22,788 nucleotides of DNA from NCBI GenBank assembly GCA_002378975.1, contig DFST01000019.1, forward strand, positions 10,361-33,148, given 5' to 3'. This document shows positions 13,437 through 22,199 of the stretch, piece after piece. Position 1 is the first letter of the stretch; each line of letters opens with the position of its first letter. This DNA comes from Chitinophagaceae bacterium UBA3430 (GTDB lineage: Bacteria > Bacteroidota > Bacteroidia > Chitinophagales > Chitinophagaceae). Made by a program: the position numbers and the translations under genes. The notes under the pieces were generated by a model that was given only the letters and a program-made list of their open reading frames with translations, was not told the DNA's origin and searched no databases.

Positions 13437-14084
13437 ATGGCGCTGATCGCTCCCTCCCTACTTTCTGCCAATTTTCTACACTTGGAATCCGATTGCCGCA
13501 TGCTCAACGAGAGCCAGGCTGATTGGTACCATTTAGACGTGATGGATGGACGATTCGTTCCCAACATCAGTTTCGGTCCGATGCTCATCGATTTTTTCCG
13601 AAAAGCAACCACTAAATATTGCGACGTGCACTTGATGATCGAGGAACCCGAACGCTACGTAGAAGCCTTTCACAAAGCCGGCGCCGATGGGATCACCGTG
13701 CACCTGGAAGCAAGCCGTCATTTACACCGAACCCTGCAACAGATCCGATCCCTGGGAATCAAAGCCGGCGTAGCGATCAATCCGCATACACCGGTCGATA
13801 GTCTGAGCGACATACTGATCGATGCCGATCTGGTATGCATCATGAGCGTGAACCCCGGGTTTGGCGGACAACAATTCATCCCACACACCCTCGAAAAAGT
13901 TCGTCAACTCCGTCAACAAATCGACGCACAGCATTTAAATACATTGATTGAAGTGGATGGGGGCGTTACACTCGATAACGCACCGGCGTTGATCGAGGCC
14001 GGTGCGCACGTACTGGTTGCCGGCAATACGGTATTCAAATCGGCCGATCCAAAAGCCACGATCGCTGCCCTCAAAAACTGCTGA
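13437..14084 (+). CDS. rpe: Ribulose-phosphate 3-epimerase
   Basis: Interconverts ribulose 5-phosphate and xylulose 5-phosphate in the pentose phosphate pathway. The 215-residue TIM barrel has APSLLSANF at 5-13, the metal/catalytic residues in WYHLDVMDGRFVPNISFG (His32, Asp34), HLMIEEPE with His65, MSVNPGFGGQQFIP, and EVDGGV with the second catalytic Asp, then the phosphate loop VAGNTVFK. Length is typical. The ATG at 13437 starts MALIAPSLLSAN. It follows the TPR lipoprotein at 27 bases and is followed closely by the TonB-dependent receptor. Confidence 0.97.
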   Translation: MALIAPSLLSANFLHLESDCRMLNESQADWYHLDVMDGRFVPNISFGPMLIDFFRKATTKYCDVHLMIEEPERYVEAFHKAGADGITVHLEASRHLHRTLQQIRSLGIKAGVAINPHTPVDSLSDILIDADLVCIMSVNPGFGGQQFIPHTLEKVRQLRQQIDAQHLNTLIEVDGGVTLDNAPALIEAGAHVLVAGNTVFKSADPKATIAALKNC

Positions 14085-14128
14085 TCGCCCTTTGCCTGTT
14101 CCGTAAATTGTATCCACGAATCAACCCC

Positions 14129-16666
14129 GTGTATCGCCTACTCCTCATTTTATTTCTTTGCGCATTCGGAAATCAATACGCCCATGCTCAAGCAAAAGGG
14201 GCCCGAATCACCGGACAAGTAGTCAATGAGTCCAACGACTCATTACCGGGTGTATCGATCCAGATTTTGGGAAAGCCCGGTGGGGTAGCAACCGATGCAA
14301 ACGGAAGATTCCAAATTCAGGTTCCTGCTGAACGGGCCATTGCCTTGCGTTTCTCCTACACAGGATACAAGCCACTTCAACGAAATTTCTTACTCCAACC
14401 CAATGAAACGGAATTCATTCGCATTCGAATGGAGCTCAGTTCAGACACCTTGGAGACCGTACTCATCACCGATGATCGCGACCGACGAGAAACCGGACTC
14501 ATCAAACCCAATCCTAAATCCATTCTCAATCTGCCCAGCGCTGTAACCGGGGTAGAAAGCCTGATCAAAATCTTCGTAGGGTCCAACAACGAACTCACTT
14601 CGAATTATTCCGTGCGTGGAGGCAGCTACGATGAAAACCTCATCTATGTGAACGACTTTGAGATCTTTCGTCCTTACTTGGTCCGCAGCGGTCAACAAGA
14701 AGGACTCAGCTTCATCCACCCCGAAATGGTACGGAACCTGAGTTTTTACAACGGTGGATTCGCCGCCCGGTATGGCGATAAACTCAGCAGTGTACTCGAC
14801 ATCCAATACCGAACGCCCAAAGCTTCACTGAAAAATCAACGCGTGGTTCGACAAGGCGGCTCGGCCTATGTGAGCTTACTCGAACAAGGCTTAATGCTTG
14901 AAGGCCTGGATCGAAAGGAAAAATTTGCTTACCTGATTGGATTTCGAAATCGCAGCAACCGAAATCTATTAAGCAGTCAAGACACCAAAGGCAATTACGT
15001 ACCCAGCTCCAAAGATTTGCAAGCGCTGCTATCGTATACATTCAATGCGAAATGGAGAGCGGAAATCCTGGGCAACTTATCCTCCACGCGCTTTCAGCTG
15101 GCCCCCGAATCCAGTCAACTGACCGCCTCGGTATTCTCTCCGCTGTTTTCAGCCAACCTGGGCATTGACATCGATTTTGCCGGACGGGAGAACGACGATT
15201 ACCAGACCCGGATGATTGGCGCCTCGATCATCCATCAACCTAAAAAACAACTCACGCTGAAGTGGATGTTGTCCCGCTTCGAAAACAACGAAGCCGAACG
15301 AATCGATATCCAAGGTGCTTATCTATTCGGAGAACGGGATTTTGACAAACGCAACACCACATACGGGCTCATCATCAATCCACTGGGCGCAGGCATTTAT
15401 CACACCTGGTCGCGCAACCAACTTGATCTAAGCAACTGGAATGTTGGCCACAAAGGCAGCTGGGAAAAAGACAATCACCGCTTTCAATGGGGCATGAACC
15501 TGGAGCGAACAACGATCAACGATCAACTTTTTGAATGGGAATTCCAGGATTCTGCCGGATATGCACTTCCCTATCAACCGAATCTACTTCAACTAAATCG
15601 CATCGTCAATTCGACCGCCAACCTGGAGGTAAGTCGAGTATCCGGCTATGCACTAGACCAATTAGTCTGGAACGGAAAGAAAGGAGTCATTACATTGAAT
15701 GCCGGTTTTCGCTGGAACTACAACGACCTGAACGATCAACTCCTCCTTTCACCTCGCATACAGACCAGCTTTAAGCCCAGCAGCAAAAGAGACATTGTCT
15801 ATCGATTGTCCTTGGGTTCCTATCAACAACCTCCATTCTATCGAGAATTGCGTCGATACGACGGAACCCTAAACACCACACTTCGTGCGCAACGAAGTTG
15901 GCAAGGTGTGGCCGGATTCGATTATCAATTCATCGGATTAGCTGGCCGCCCCATGCGGCTGACCACCGAGGCCTATTACAAACACCTTCGTGATGTGGTA
16001 CCTTATGATGTCGATAACGTACGGATTCGATACTTCGGAGAGAACAGTGCAAAGGCCTACGCAACCGGACTGGAAATGCGCCTGCACGGCGAGCTGGTCC
16101 CCGATGCGGAAAGTTGGATCAGCCTGGGCATCATGGAATCCCGCGAGGACCTATTCAACGATCATTATTATCGATATAAAAATGCAGCGGGCGAATTCAT
16201 AACGTCAGGGACCAGTGATCAAGTCGTGACCGACAGCACTCGCTTCGATGTGGGCTGGGTACGAAGACCGAACGACCGACGAATCACGCTGGGACTTTTC
16301 TTTCAGGACTATCTATCCACCAATCGGAACATCCAAGTTTTCCTGAATATACTTTATGGAAGCAACCTGCCCTATAACATTCCCGGATGGGTTCGCTATC
16401 GGAATGCAGCCGTGATCGATCCTTACATTCGATGCGACATGGGATTCAGTGCCATTTTGTGGGATGAAAAAACCTCGATCAAACGCAGCCATTCCCCTTT
16501 TCAAACTTTTTCACTGGTGCGCTTGAGTTTGGAGTTGTTCAACATAGTGGATCGCGCCAATACGATCTCGTACTTGCAAGTGAAGGACTTTTCCAATACA
16601 ACCTACCTGCTGCCGAACCGATTGACCCCTAGACTGCTTAATTTGAAATTGACCGCACGCTGGTGA
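14129..16666 (+). CDS. TonB-dependent receptor with CarboxypepD_reg-like domain
   Basis: Outer-membrane importer driven by TonB. There is a signal peptide (VYRLLLILFLCAFGNQYAHA), a carboxypeptidase-regulatory-like domain (ITGQVVNESNDSLPGVSIQI to about residue 95), a plug (LIKIFVGSNNELTSNYSVRG, GSYDENLIYVNDFEIFRPYL, then GGFAARYGDKLSSVLDIQYR) and a barrel of about 600 residues ending ...LNLKLTARW with terminal aromatic residue. At roughly 845 residues it is smaller than SusC and has no STN domain or SusD partner here. The substrate is unknown. The frame has no ATG: I prefer GTG 14129, right before the signal peptide, over TTG 14108, which adds seven residues. Its stop TGA abuts that of the DUF5686 gene. 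Confidence 0.9.
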   Translation: MYRLLLILFLCAFGNQYAHAQAKGARITGQVVNESNDSLPGVSIQILGKPGGVATDANGRFQIQVPAERAIALRFSYTGYKPLQRNFLLQPNETEFIRIRMELSSDTLETVLITDDRDRRETGLIKPNPKSILNLPSAVTGVESLIKIFVGSNNELTSNYSVRGGSYDENLIYVNDFEIFRPYLVRSGQQEGLSFIHPEMVRNLSFYNGGFAARYGDKLSSVLDIQYRTPKASLKNQRVVRQGGSAYVSLLEQGLMLEGLDRKEKFAYLIGFRNRSNRNLLSSQDTKGNYVPSSKDLQALLSYTFNAKWRAEILGNLSSTRFQLAPESSQLTASVFSPLFSANLGIDIDFAGRENDDYQTRMIGASIIHQPKKQLTLKWMLSRFENNEAERIDIQGAYLFGERDFDKRNTTYGLIINPLGAGIYHTWSRNQLDLSNWNVGHKGSWEKDNHRFQWGMNLERTTINDQLFEWEFQDSAGYALPYQPNLLQLNRIVNSTANLEVSRVSGYALDQLVWNGKKGVITLNAGFRWNYNDLNDQLLLSPRIQTSFKPSSKRDIVYRLSLGSYQQPPFYRELRRYDGTLNTTLRAQRSWQGVAGFDYQFIGLAGRPMRLTTEAYYKHLRDVVPYDVDNVRIRYFGENSAKAYATGLEMRLHGELVPDAESWISLGIMESREDLFNDHYYRYKNAAGEFITSGTSDQVVTDSTRFDVGWVRRPNDRRITLGLFFQDYLSTNRNIQVFLNILYGSNLPYNIPGWVRYRNAAVIDPYIRCDMGFSAILWDEKTSIKRSHSPFQTFSLVRLSLELFNIVDRANTISYLQVKDFSNTTYLLPNRLTPRLLNLKLTARW

Positions 16667-19114
16667 TCATCGCCAACGATTCCGGAATCGATCCCAACTG
16701 GTCAGTCCGACCTTGAATTGAACCGGATTCTTGAATTGATTCGCCACAGAACCCACTACATAGACGCCCAATTTGATCCGGGCTAGCGGATTGAAGGGCC
16801 ACTTAAAAACCCGCTCGATACCGGCGAATAATTCTGCATACCGAAGATTCCGTTCGGGCGCGATCAAAAATCCACCCCCGGCCACTTCTTGCAATCGGAT
16901 CTTTTTCAGAAAAGGGATCTTATTGATCAATGCTCCATTGAATTCATGCAAAAGATTTCCCTGGTAATAGCGATCGAAGAGTGGAAACGTAGAATCCAAC
17001 GCCTGAAACATGCGTTGCGGATTCAAAAAGAACAACGGATCACCTTGTCGCATGAAGCGATAATCGATCACTTTCAAGTTTTTGGTGTTCAGGAAATCAC
17101 CCGTCTTCAGCGTATAGGATGAATTACCGGGTGTGCCCCATTGGATGTTCTGCATCATCCCCAATTCGAGGTAATCAAAATCGATCGCGCTCTTCATCAG
17201 CCCAGGAACCCCTTTTCGCCAGTGTACATAGAAGGTTGGGTATTTGGATCCTAAATAGATTTTCTCGCGCGGTTCCCGGATGTAACGAAGTTTGGGGGTA
17301 TAATACAATTTGACTTCGTTGTACACGGCATTGTAGGGCTGGAAATCCAACGCCGGCTCATTAGGAATCCCGAAGATTGAATCGGCGTTGTTGCTCACTT
17401 TATAATCCGCCACGGATCGTCGCCAAGCCAATTCAACCTGATTCATCAGCGTGAGTCCGTTGAAGAGCTCAATCTCGTGATTCATCTCCAACCCGCTATT
17501 CAAGTAGATATTGCTTCGCTTCAGCACGTTCACCCAGGCATCCCCGGCGTAGATGAATTCAAAATTTCGGCCGGTTTTGATGCCAAACTGACCTTTTTGA
17601 AATGGATCGTATTTACGTTGAAGAGAAAGCGATCCGTTTACATCTTGGTTTCGGAATCCATAACTGAGATCGGCGTCGATTGAGAGATTGGTGCGATCGA
17701 TATACGTTTTCCGGTACGCCCCGGCCAATCGCAGACGCGTTCCTCCAAAAGAAATGGGTTGCACCAGGGCAGTAATGGGCGGCAGGATCCAGCTACGCTC
17801 TTTGCGGTGATCATTGAACACCTGACCAAAGATCAACATCTTGGGCCAAGTGATCTTGTTGAGTACCCGGTCGACGGAATCGAGGTACGCTTCACTTTGA
17901 CGTAATTTTTGCAAGCTATCCTGATATGTCTGATAGCGCCGTTGTTGTACCGACAACGGCTCGCCGCGGACCTGATCCCAGAAACTACTGTCCTGCTCAT
18001 ATGCCTTTTGATCGGTGCGGCTCACTTCATCGCCAAAATGTTTTCGGGCAAACGTCTGATTGGGTTTTATGTCTGAGTAGACGGCCAGGGTTTGACCATA
18101 TCGTTTCCCGCCTTTTACGTTGGTCACGTAACGAAAGTTCTGCTTCGAGACTACCGGTAAACTGTCACCCAGCCGCTCGTAGAACTGCTCCACCTCAAAT
18201 CGATCGTATTCGGGAATATGTGCCTGAGGCAGTGTGAATCGCGCGCTGATCAATTCATAGGTACTGTCGCGTATGACCAACTCCCCTTCTACCGTAGCGT
18301 TGCTGAGTGCGCGGGGACGAACAGAAATGGTATACACGCGGGGGCGTTGGGTCCGGTCGATCTTCAAGGTCTTGAACCGATAGGCTAAGAGTCCGCTGTG
18401 GCTGATGGGCGATACGAAGGGGATGGAAGCAAGTGCCGGTGCTTGGATCAAGTTTTCATATAGATTGAATCGGCCGTCGGTAGTGGTCAGGTAAAACAAT
18501 CCCGCTCTGGATCCTTGTTGCTTGACCCCGAGCCGTTCTTCTTTGATCTGTCGCCCCTCACCTTGATCCACCTGCAGGTATACTTCGGTCATGGAGATGC
18601 CGGCAAAGGGGTTAAGCAAGGCCTTCGCTGTATCCGTTTGAATCCGTTGCTGTTGGGAAGAGTCGATCTCTTGCGCCCGTATGTATACTTGTTGGGAGTA
18701 ATTGGATAGCGGCAGATGACGCAATTCTTTATCGCGTAACACTTGCCGAACCAGCTCTTCGGCCCGGTCGCGGGACCTTAACTTCACCACGACCTCGCCC
18801 AGGTTGGCCGATTCATCTAGTGATAACTGAATGACCTCATGAACGGGACGATCGTGAATGAAAATCGGAATGAGTCGAGATTTGTAGCCAATCAGGCTGA
18901 CGACCAGATCATAGCGTCCGCGCTCGAGCATGAATTCGAAAGAGCCGTCATCCTTTGCGATCCGTCCTTCTTGCAACTGCTTGACTTCGATGCTGGCCAG
19001 GGGCAAGCCCTCTCCCCGAGCATCCACCACACGTCCACTCAATGGAAACTGCTGGGCAGCTACCGACGCCTGAGCAATAACCAGTAAGACAAATAAAATT
19101 AATCGCACACCCAT
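16667..19114 (-). CDS. DUF5686 / CarboxypepD_reg-like outer-membrane protein
   Basis: The 815-residue product starts MGVRLILFVLLVIAQASVAA, a signal peptide, followed by a carboxypeptidase-regulatory-like domain (FPLSGRVVDARGEGLPLASI to about 100) and a long part of DUF5686 type: RAEELVRQVLRDKELRHLPL, SNYSQQVYIRAQ, later GGTRLRLAGAYRKTYIDRTN and many aromatic-rich strands, ending KVGLTSWDRFRNRWR. Function is unknown; Bacteroidota have several such proteins, expected at the outer membrane. I take the ATG at 19114 as the start; the frame is open 59 codons further but that segment has no signal peptide character and covers the promoter region. It is convergent with the TonB receptor. Confidence 0.85.
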   Translation of the reverse strand: MGVRLILFVLLVIAQASVAAQQFPLSGRVVDARGEGLPLASIEVKQLQEGRIAKDDGSFEFMLERGRYDLVVSLIGYKSRLIPIFIHDRPVHEVIQLSLDESANLGEVVVKLRSRDRAEELVRQVLRDKELRHLPLSNYSQQVYIRAQEIDSSQQQRIQTDTAKALLNPFAGISMTEVYLQVDQGEGRQIKEERLGVKQQGSRAGLFYLTTTDGRFNLYENLIQAPALASIPFVSPISHSGLLAYRFKTLKIDRTQRPRVYTISVRPRALSNATVEGELVIRDSTYELISARFTLPQAHIPEYDRFEVEQFYERLGDSLPVVSKQNFRYVTNVKGGKRYGQTLAVYSDIKPNQTFARKHFGDEVSRTDQKAYEQDSSFWDQVRGEPLSVQQRRYQTYQDSLQKLRQSEAYLDSVDRVLNKITWPKMLIFGQVFNDHRKERSWILPPITALVQPISFGGTRLRLAGAYRKTYIDRTNLSIDADLSYGFRNQDVNGSLSLQRKYDPFQKGQFGIKTGRNFEFIYAGDAWVNVLKRSNIYLNSGLEMNHEIELFNGLTLMNQVELAWRRSVADYKVSNNADSIFGIPNEPALDFQPYNAVYNEVKLYYTPKLRYIREPREKIYLGSKYPTFYVHWRKGVPGLMKSAIDFDYLELGMMQNIQWGTPGNSSYTLKTGDFLNTKNLKVIDYRFMRQGDPLFFLNPQRMFQALDSTFPLFDRYYQGNLLHEFNGALINKIPFLKKIRLQEVAGGGFLIAPERNLRYAELFAGIERVFKWPFNPLARIKLGVYVVGSVANQFKNPVQFKVGLTSWDRFRNRWR

Positions 19115-19317
19115 TGAATCAGGTTTCCGGTAGAATACAAAAGAAAGCATTGTAAAAGGGAACCTGTACACGGTATTATTTTTTCGTGATTTTTTAACAG
19201 CCCCGATCCCAAAATTCACAATCTGTGCATAACTATAAGTTGGAGATTGCGCATTCTTTTCAGTAATATTGGATAGGCCGTAAACATCCATTAATCCTGA
19301 CTTAAATTCTAACCGCT
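19115..19317. other. Divergent intergenic region, DUF5686 gene and phoH
   Basis: This 203-base AT-rich gap must hold the promoters of both divergent genes. No exact TAnnTTTG box is seen on either strand; near matches are TAATATTG (19264-19271, plus) for phoH and TAAGTTG (19236-19242, plus). A 6-bp inverted repeat, CAATCT (19219-19224) and AGATTG (19244-19249), could be an operator, but this size occurs by chance. Confidence 0.4.
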
Positions 19318-20319
19318 TTGACCGATACCATCATCAACCTCGAATCCGTCAACCCCATCGAATTCTTGGGCGTCAACAACGGAAAACTCGACTTGCTCAA
19401 AAAACGTTTCCCGCTCATCAAGATCCTTTCCCGTGGTTCTCAATTGAAACTCAGTGGTTCGCCCGACCAAATCGAGCTGGCCAAGGAAAAAATCAACCTG
19501 ATCGTGACGTATCTGGAGCAGAACGGTCACATGAGTTCCAATTACCTCGAACAGATCTTGGGCGGAGATGATTCAGAGGCAATTGATCATTTTCAGGAGA
19601 AACACCCCAATGAGGTGCTGGTGTTCGGCCCCAATGGGAAATCCGTTCGTGCCCGAACGGCCAATCAGAAAAAACTGGTTCAGGAAGCCGAACGCAATGA
19701 CGTTGTATTTGCGATCGGTCCGGCCGGTACGGGAAAGACATATACCGCCGTTGCGCTGGCTGTCCGAGCCCTGAAAAATAAACAAGTCAAGAAAATCATC
19801 TTGACCCGCCCCGCCGTAGAGGCCGGGGAAAGCTTGGGATTTCTGCCTGGCGATCTAAAGGAAAAGATCGATCCGTACCTCCGTCCGCTGTATGATGCAT
19901 TGGATGATATGATCCCCGCCGATAAATTGGGCTATTACATGACTACCCGTACCATCGAGATAGCCCCACTGGCTTACATGCGCGGTCGAACACTTGATCA
20001 CGCTTTCATCATTCTCGATGAATCGCAAAACGCCACCGATCTTCAACTCAAAATGTTCTTGACCCGCATAGGCGCCAATGCCAAGGCCATCATCACCGGC
20101 GATATGACTCAAGTGGATCTGCCTCGCAACCAACGAAGCGGCTTGGCTACGGCGGCACGGATCTTGCGCAACATTGATGGCATCGGTTATATCGAGCTAG
20201 ACGAAGAGGATGTGGTACGTCACCGGCTGGTAAAACAAATTTTGCGCGCATATACGCAAGAACACGAGCGGGAGGAACGCCACCCCGATGAACGTCCTGC
20301 TAAATACGGATCGAAATGA
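19318..20319 (+). CDS. PhoH family P-loop ATPase
   Basis: PhoH/PhoL-type NTPase, linked in other bacteria to ribosome or RNA maturation. The 333-residue product has an N-terminal KH-like part (about 1-75), then the PhoH domain: Walker A GPAGTGKT at 134-141, LTRPAVEAGESLGFLPGDLK at 162-181, EKIDPYLRPLYDALDDMIP, Walker B FIILDESQN at 230-238, and TRIGANAKAIITGDMTQVDL. The end is charged and variable (EHEREERHPDER). The start is TTG at 19318; there is no ATG before the conserved INLESVNPIEFLGVNN segment, which begins at residue 6. Its stop overlaps the start of the following lipoprotein gene (ATGA at 20316-20319), so the two are translationally coupled. Confidence 0.92.
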   Translation: MTDTIINLESVNPIEFLGVNNGKLDLLKKRFPLIKILSRGSQLKLSGSPDQIELAKEKINLIVTYLEQNGHMSSNYLEQILGGDDSEAIDHFQEKHPNEVLVFGPNGKSVRARTANQKKLVQEAERNDVVFAIGPAGTGKTYTAVALAVRALKNKQVKKIILTRPAVEAGESLGFLPGDLKEKIDPYLRPLYDALDDMIPADKLGYYMTTRTIEIAPLAYMRGRTLDHAFIILDESQNATDLQLKMFLTRIGANAKAIITGDMTQVDLPRNQRSGLATAARILRNIDGIGYIELDEEDVVRHRLVKQILRAYTQEHEREERHPDERPAKYGSK

Positions 20320-20741
20320 GATCGTTACTAATGGGCGGCGTCCTCTTGTTGCTGGGCGCCTGTTCCAACAAAAAACCAACACCTGCTTCCGAGAACGACT
20401 TGGATGCAGCTCGAAATTTCATACAGGCTGCCCTGGCCGGCGATCATAAAAAAGCCGGACAGTTTATGCTCACAGATTCTACCAATCAGAATTACTTGGA
20501 AGTAACTGCGCGTGCATTCGAGCATTTGGACCCAGCCACCAAGGAAAAATATAGGGGCGCCAGCATCCGGATCCATCAGCCGGTTACGTATCTGAACGAT
20601 TCCACCACCATCGTAATCTTTTCAAATTCTTACAAGAACGACCTGGATACACTACGGGTTTGCCGACACGATGGGCATTGGCTGGTCGACCTGAAATATC
20701 TTTTCGAATCAAATTCTTCGCCTTCAAACGAAACACCATGA
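20316..20741 (+). CDS. Small lipoprotein, NTF2-like (DUF4878-type) candidate
   Basis: A 141-residue lipoprotein: signal MRSLLMGGVLLLLGAC with lipobox ending at Cys16, then a Ser/Lys linker. The rest reads as a small alpha+beta domain: helices in NDLDAARNFIQAALAGDHKKA and AFEHLDPATKEKYRGA, strands with TTIVIFSNSYKNDLDTLRVC and GHWLVDLKYLF. This resembles the DUF4878/NTF2-like fold (helix, then strands ending in a WLVD-type strand), but the assignment is tentative. The gene overlaps phoH by ATGA at the start and crcB by ATGA at its end, so it is coupled on both sides. Confidence 0.8.
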   Translation: MRSLLMGGVLLLLGACSNKKPTPASENDLDAARNFIQAALAGDHKKAGQFMLTDSTNQNYLEVTARAFEHLDPATKEKYRGASIRIHQPVTYLNDSTTIVIFSNSYKNDLDTLRVCRHDGHWLVDLKYLFESNSSPSNETP

Positions 20742-21112
20742 CCGCAGTGTGGTGGGTGATGCTGGGTGGATCTTTGGGTTCCGGACTTCGCTATATAATG
20801 GGTAGACTGATTCCTCACAGCCCTGGAACGGGTTTCCCTTGGCCAACCTTTTCTGTGAATCTAATTGGGTGTTTATTGATCGGTGTACTTGCCGGTTATG
20901 TAGATCGTCGATCGGGCGAACCAGCCCTGACTCGCTGGCTTTGGATGAGTGGGTTTTGTGGCGGCTTCACCACCTTTTCTGCTTTTTCCTTGGAGACCAT
21001 TCACCTCATCCAACACCAACGCTGGGCGATCCTCATCCCCTACGTGCTGGGCAGCGTACTTATTGGACTGCTCGCCACGTGGGCGGGCATGCAATGGATC
21101 CGGCATTACTAA
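20738..21112 (+). CDS. crcB: Fluoride channel Fluc/CrcB
   Basis: Dual-topology dimeric fluoride channel of the inner membrane that lowers cytoplasmic fluoride. The 124-residue product has four helices and the family marks: GGSLGSGLRYIMGR at 10-23, FSVNLIGCLLIGVLAG with Asn41, and GFCGGFTTFSAFSLE at 72-86, which includes the pore phenylalanines and Na-site backbone. The ATG at 20738 overlaps the lipoprotein stop (ATGA at 20738-20741). A longer frame from 20660 has no family sequence. I looked for a fluoride riboswitch and see none; the gene is inside a tight operon, so control would be at an upstream promoter. Confidence 0.95.
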   Translation: MTAVWWVMLGGSLGSGLRYIMGRLIPHSPGTGFPWPTFSVNLIGCLLIGVLAGYVDRRSGEPALTRWLWMSGFCGGFTTFSAFSLETIHLIQHQRWAILIPYVLGSVLIGLLATWAGMQWIRHY

Positions 21113-21133
21113 CCAGTCCCTTCAAACACAGAC

Positions 21134-21559
21134 ATGCAACGTACCATGGACATACAATTAATTTTGACCGTACTCCTGATCGGGTTGGGCGCAGGTATGC
21201 TGAGCGGATTGATCGGTATCGGTGGCGGAATCATCATGGTTCCGGCATTGGTGCTCTTTCTGCAATACACACAACATCAAGCACAAGGAACCTCCTTGGC
21301 CGTATTGACGTTGCCTGTCGTTTTACTGGCCTCGCTGCATTATTACACCCAGTGCAAACTACAAGGAAACCCTATTGACCTGCGGGTAGTTGGCCTATTG
21401 GCGATCGGATTTGTTGGAGGGGCATTCCTCGGCAGCAAATGGGCCATGACACTCAGCCAGCAACAATTGAAACAGTGGTTTGCAGTGATCTTGATGTATA
21501 CCGCCATTCGCATGTTGGCCTGGGACCAATGGCTGATCCAATGGTTCAAAAAAAGTTGA
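21134..21559 (+). CDS. Half-size TauE/SafE-like membrane protein
   Basis: The 141-residue product has four hydrophobic helices and one copy of the TauE/SafE (sulfite exporter) motif: GAGMLSGLIGIGGGIIMVPA, followed by AQGTSLAVLTLPVVLLASL and GFVGGAFLGSKWAMTLSQQQ, ending in the KQWFAVILMYTAIRMLAW helix. Standard family members are about 250 residues with two such halves, so this would act as a homodimer or with another half. Transported substrate is not known; sulfite/organosulfur export is a family-level guess only. The start could be ATG 21134 or ATG 21146 (MDIQLILTVLL); the second fits homologues as well. It follows crcB by 21 bases. Confidence 0.85.
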   Translation: MQRTMDIQLILTVLLIGLGAGMLSGLIGIGGGIIMVPALVLFLQYTQHQAQGTSLAVLTLPVVLLASLHYYTQCKLQGNPIDLRVVGLLAIGFVGGAFLGSKWAMTLSQQQLKQWFAVILMYTAIRMLAWDQWLIQWFKKS

Positions 21560-21614
21560 TCCAAGCTTGTTCAATTTCACGCGTACTTGCATCTAGCCCA
21601 AAAGGCCCGATCGA

Positions 21615-22199
21615 ATGCTGACACCAAACGTACGATCCATGACCGACGAGGAGCTGTTGAATCAATACTACGATTCACGTGACTCGCAGTGGTTGGGGCA
21701 CTTGCTTCAGCGATACACCCTCATGCTCCTGGGCGTTTCCATGAAATACCTGAAGAACGAGGAAGCGGCGCGGGACAGTGTACAGCAGGTCTTTTTGAAA
21801 GTCATTCCGGAATTGGATAAATACCGAGTCACGTATTTTAAATCTTGGATCTACCAGATCGCCAAGAACCATTGCTTGATGCAATTGCGCGAGCAAAAAA
21901 AATGGGGAGTCGCCCTGTCCGCCGAAGAAGTACCTCTTGCCGGAGATGCCGCCTCGGATCGAGATCACTGGCTAACCCGTGAACACCAATTTGAAGACTT
22001 ATCGATGGCCTTGGAATCGCTGGCCGACGAACAACGGCGATGCGTAACTTTATTCTACCTGGATAAAAAAAGTTATCGGCAGATCGCCGAAATCACCGGT
22101 TACGCTGTGCCCCTCGTAAAAAGTTACATTCAGAATGGAAAACGAAACTTGCGTATCGCGTTGAAGCAATCACAAAAGGAGAATCGACATGACCAATAA
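21615..22199 (+). CDS. ECF-type RNA polymerase sigma factor
   Basis: The 194-residue product has sigma-70 region 2 (TDEELLNQYY, then LQRYTLMLLGVSMKYLKNEE, ARDSVQQVFLKVIPELDKYR, FKSWIYQIAKNHCL; about 10-90) and region 4 with a helix-turn-helix (LADEQRRCVTLFYLDKKSYR, QIAEITGYAVPLVKSYIQNG; about 135-185). It lacks regions 1 and 3, hence an ECF-type (group IV) factor. An 11-base overlap with the downstream membrane protein gene couples their translation and suggests that protein is its anti-sigma factor. The regulon is unknown. A 55-base gap separates it from the TauE-like gene; TACTTGC at 21584-21590 may be a weak -7 box. An internal ATG at 21639 (MTDEELL) is an alternative start. Confidence 0.93.
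   Translation: MLTPNVRSMTDEELLNQYYDSRDSQWLGHLLQRYTLMLLGVSMKYLKNEEAARDSVQQVFLKVIPELDKYRVTYFKSWIYQIAKNHCLMQLREQKKWGVALSAEEVPLAGDAASDRDHWLTREHQFEDLSMALESLADEQRRCVTLFYLDKKSYRQIAEITGYAVPLVKSYIQNGKRNLRIALKQSQKENRHDQ

Noticed and set aside
14108..14128. TTG 14108 as the start of the TonB-dependent receptor
   Set aside because: Possible, but GTG 14129 directly precedes the signal peptide; kept as an alternative.
19115..19291. N-terminal extension of the DUF5686 gene by 59 codons
   Set aside because: It places a polar segment before a typical signal peptide and covers the only space available for the divergent promoters.
20600..20737. Search for a fluoride riboswitch before crcB
   Set aside because: The region is coding (lipoprotein gene) and I see no crcB-motif structure.
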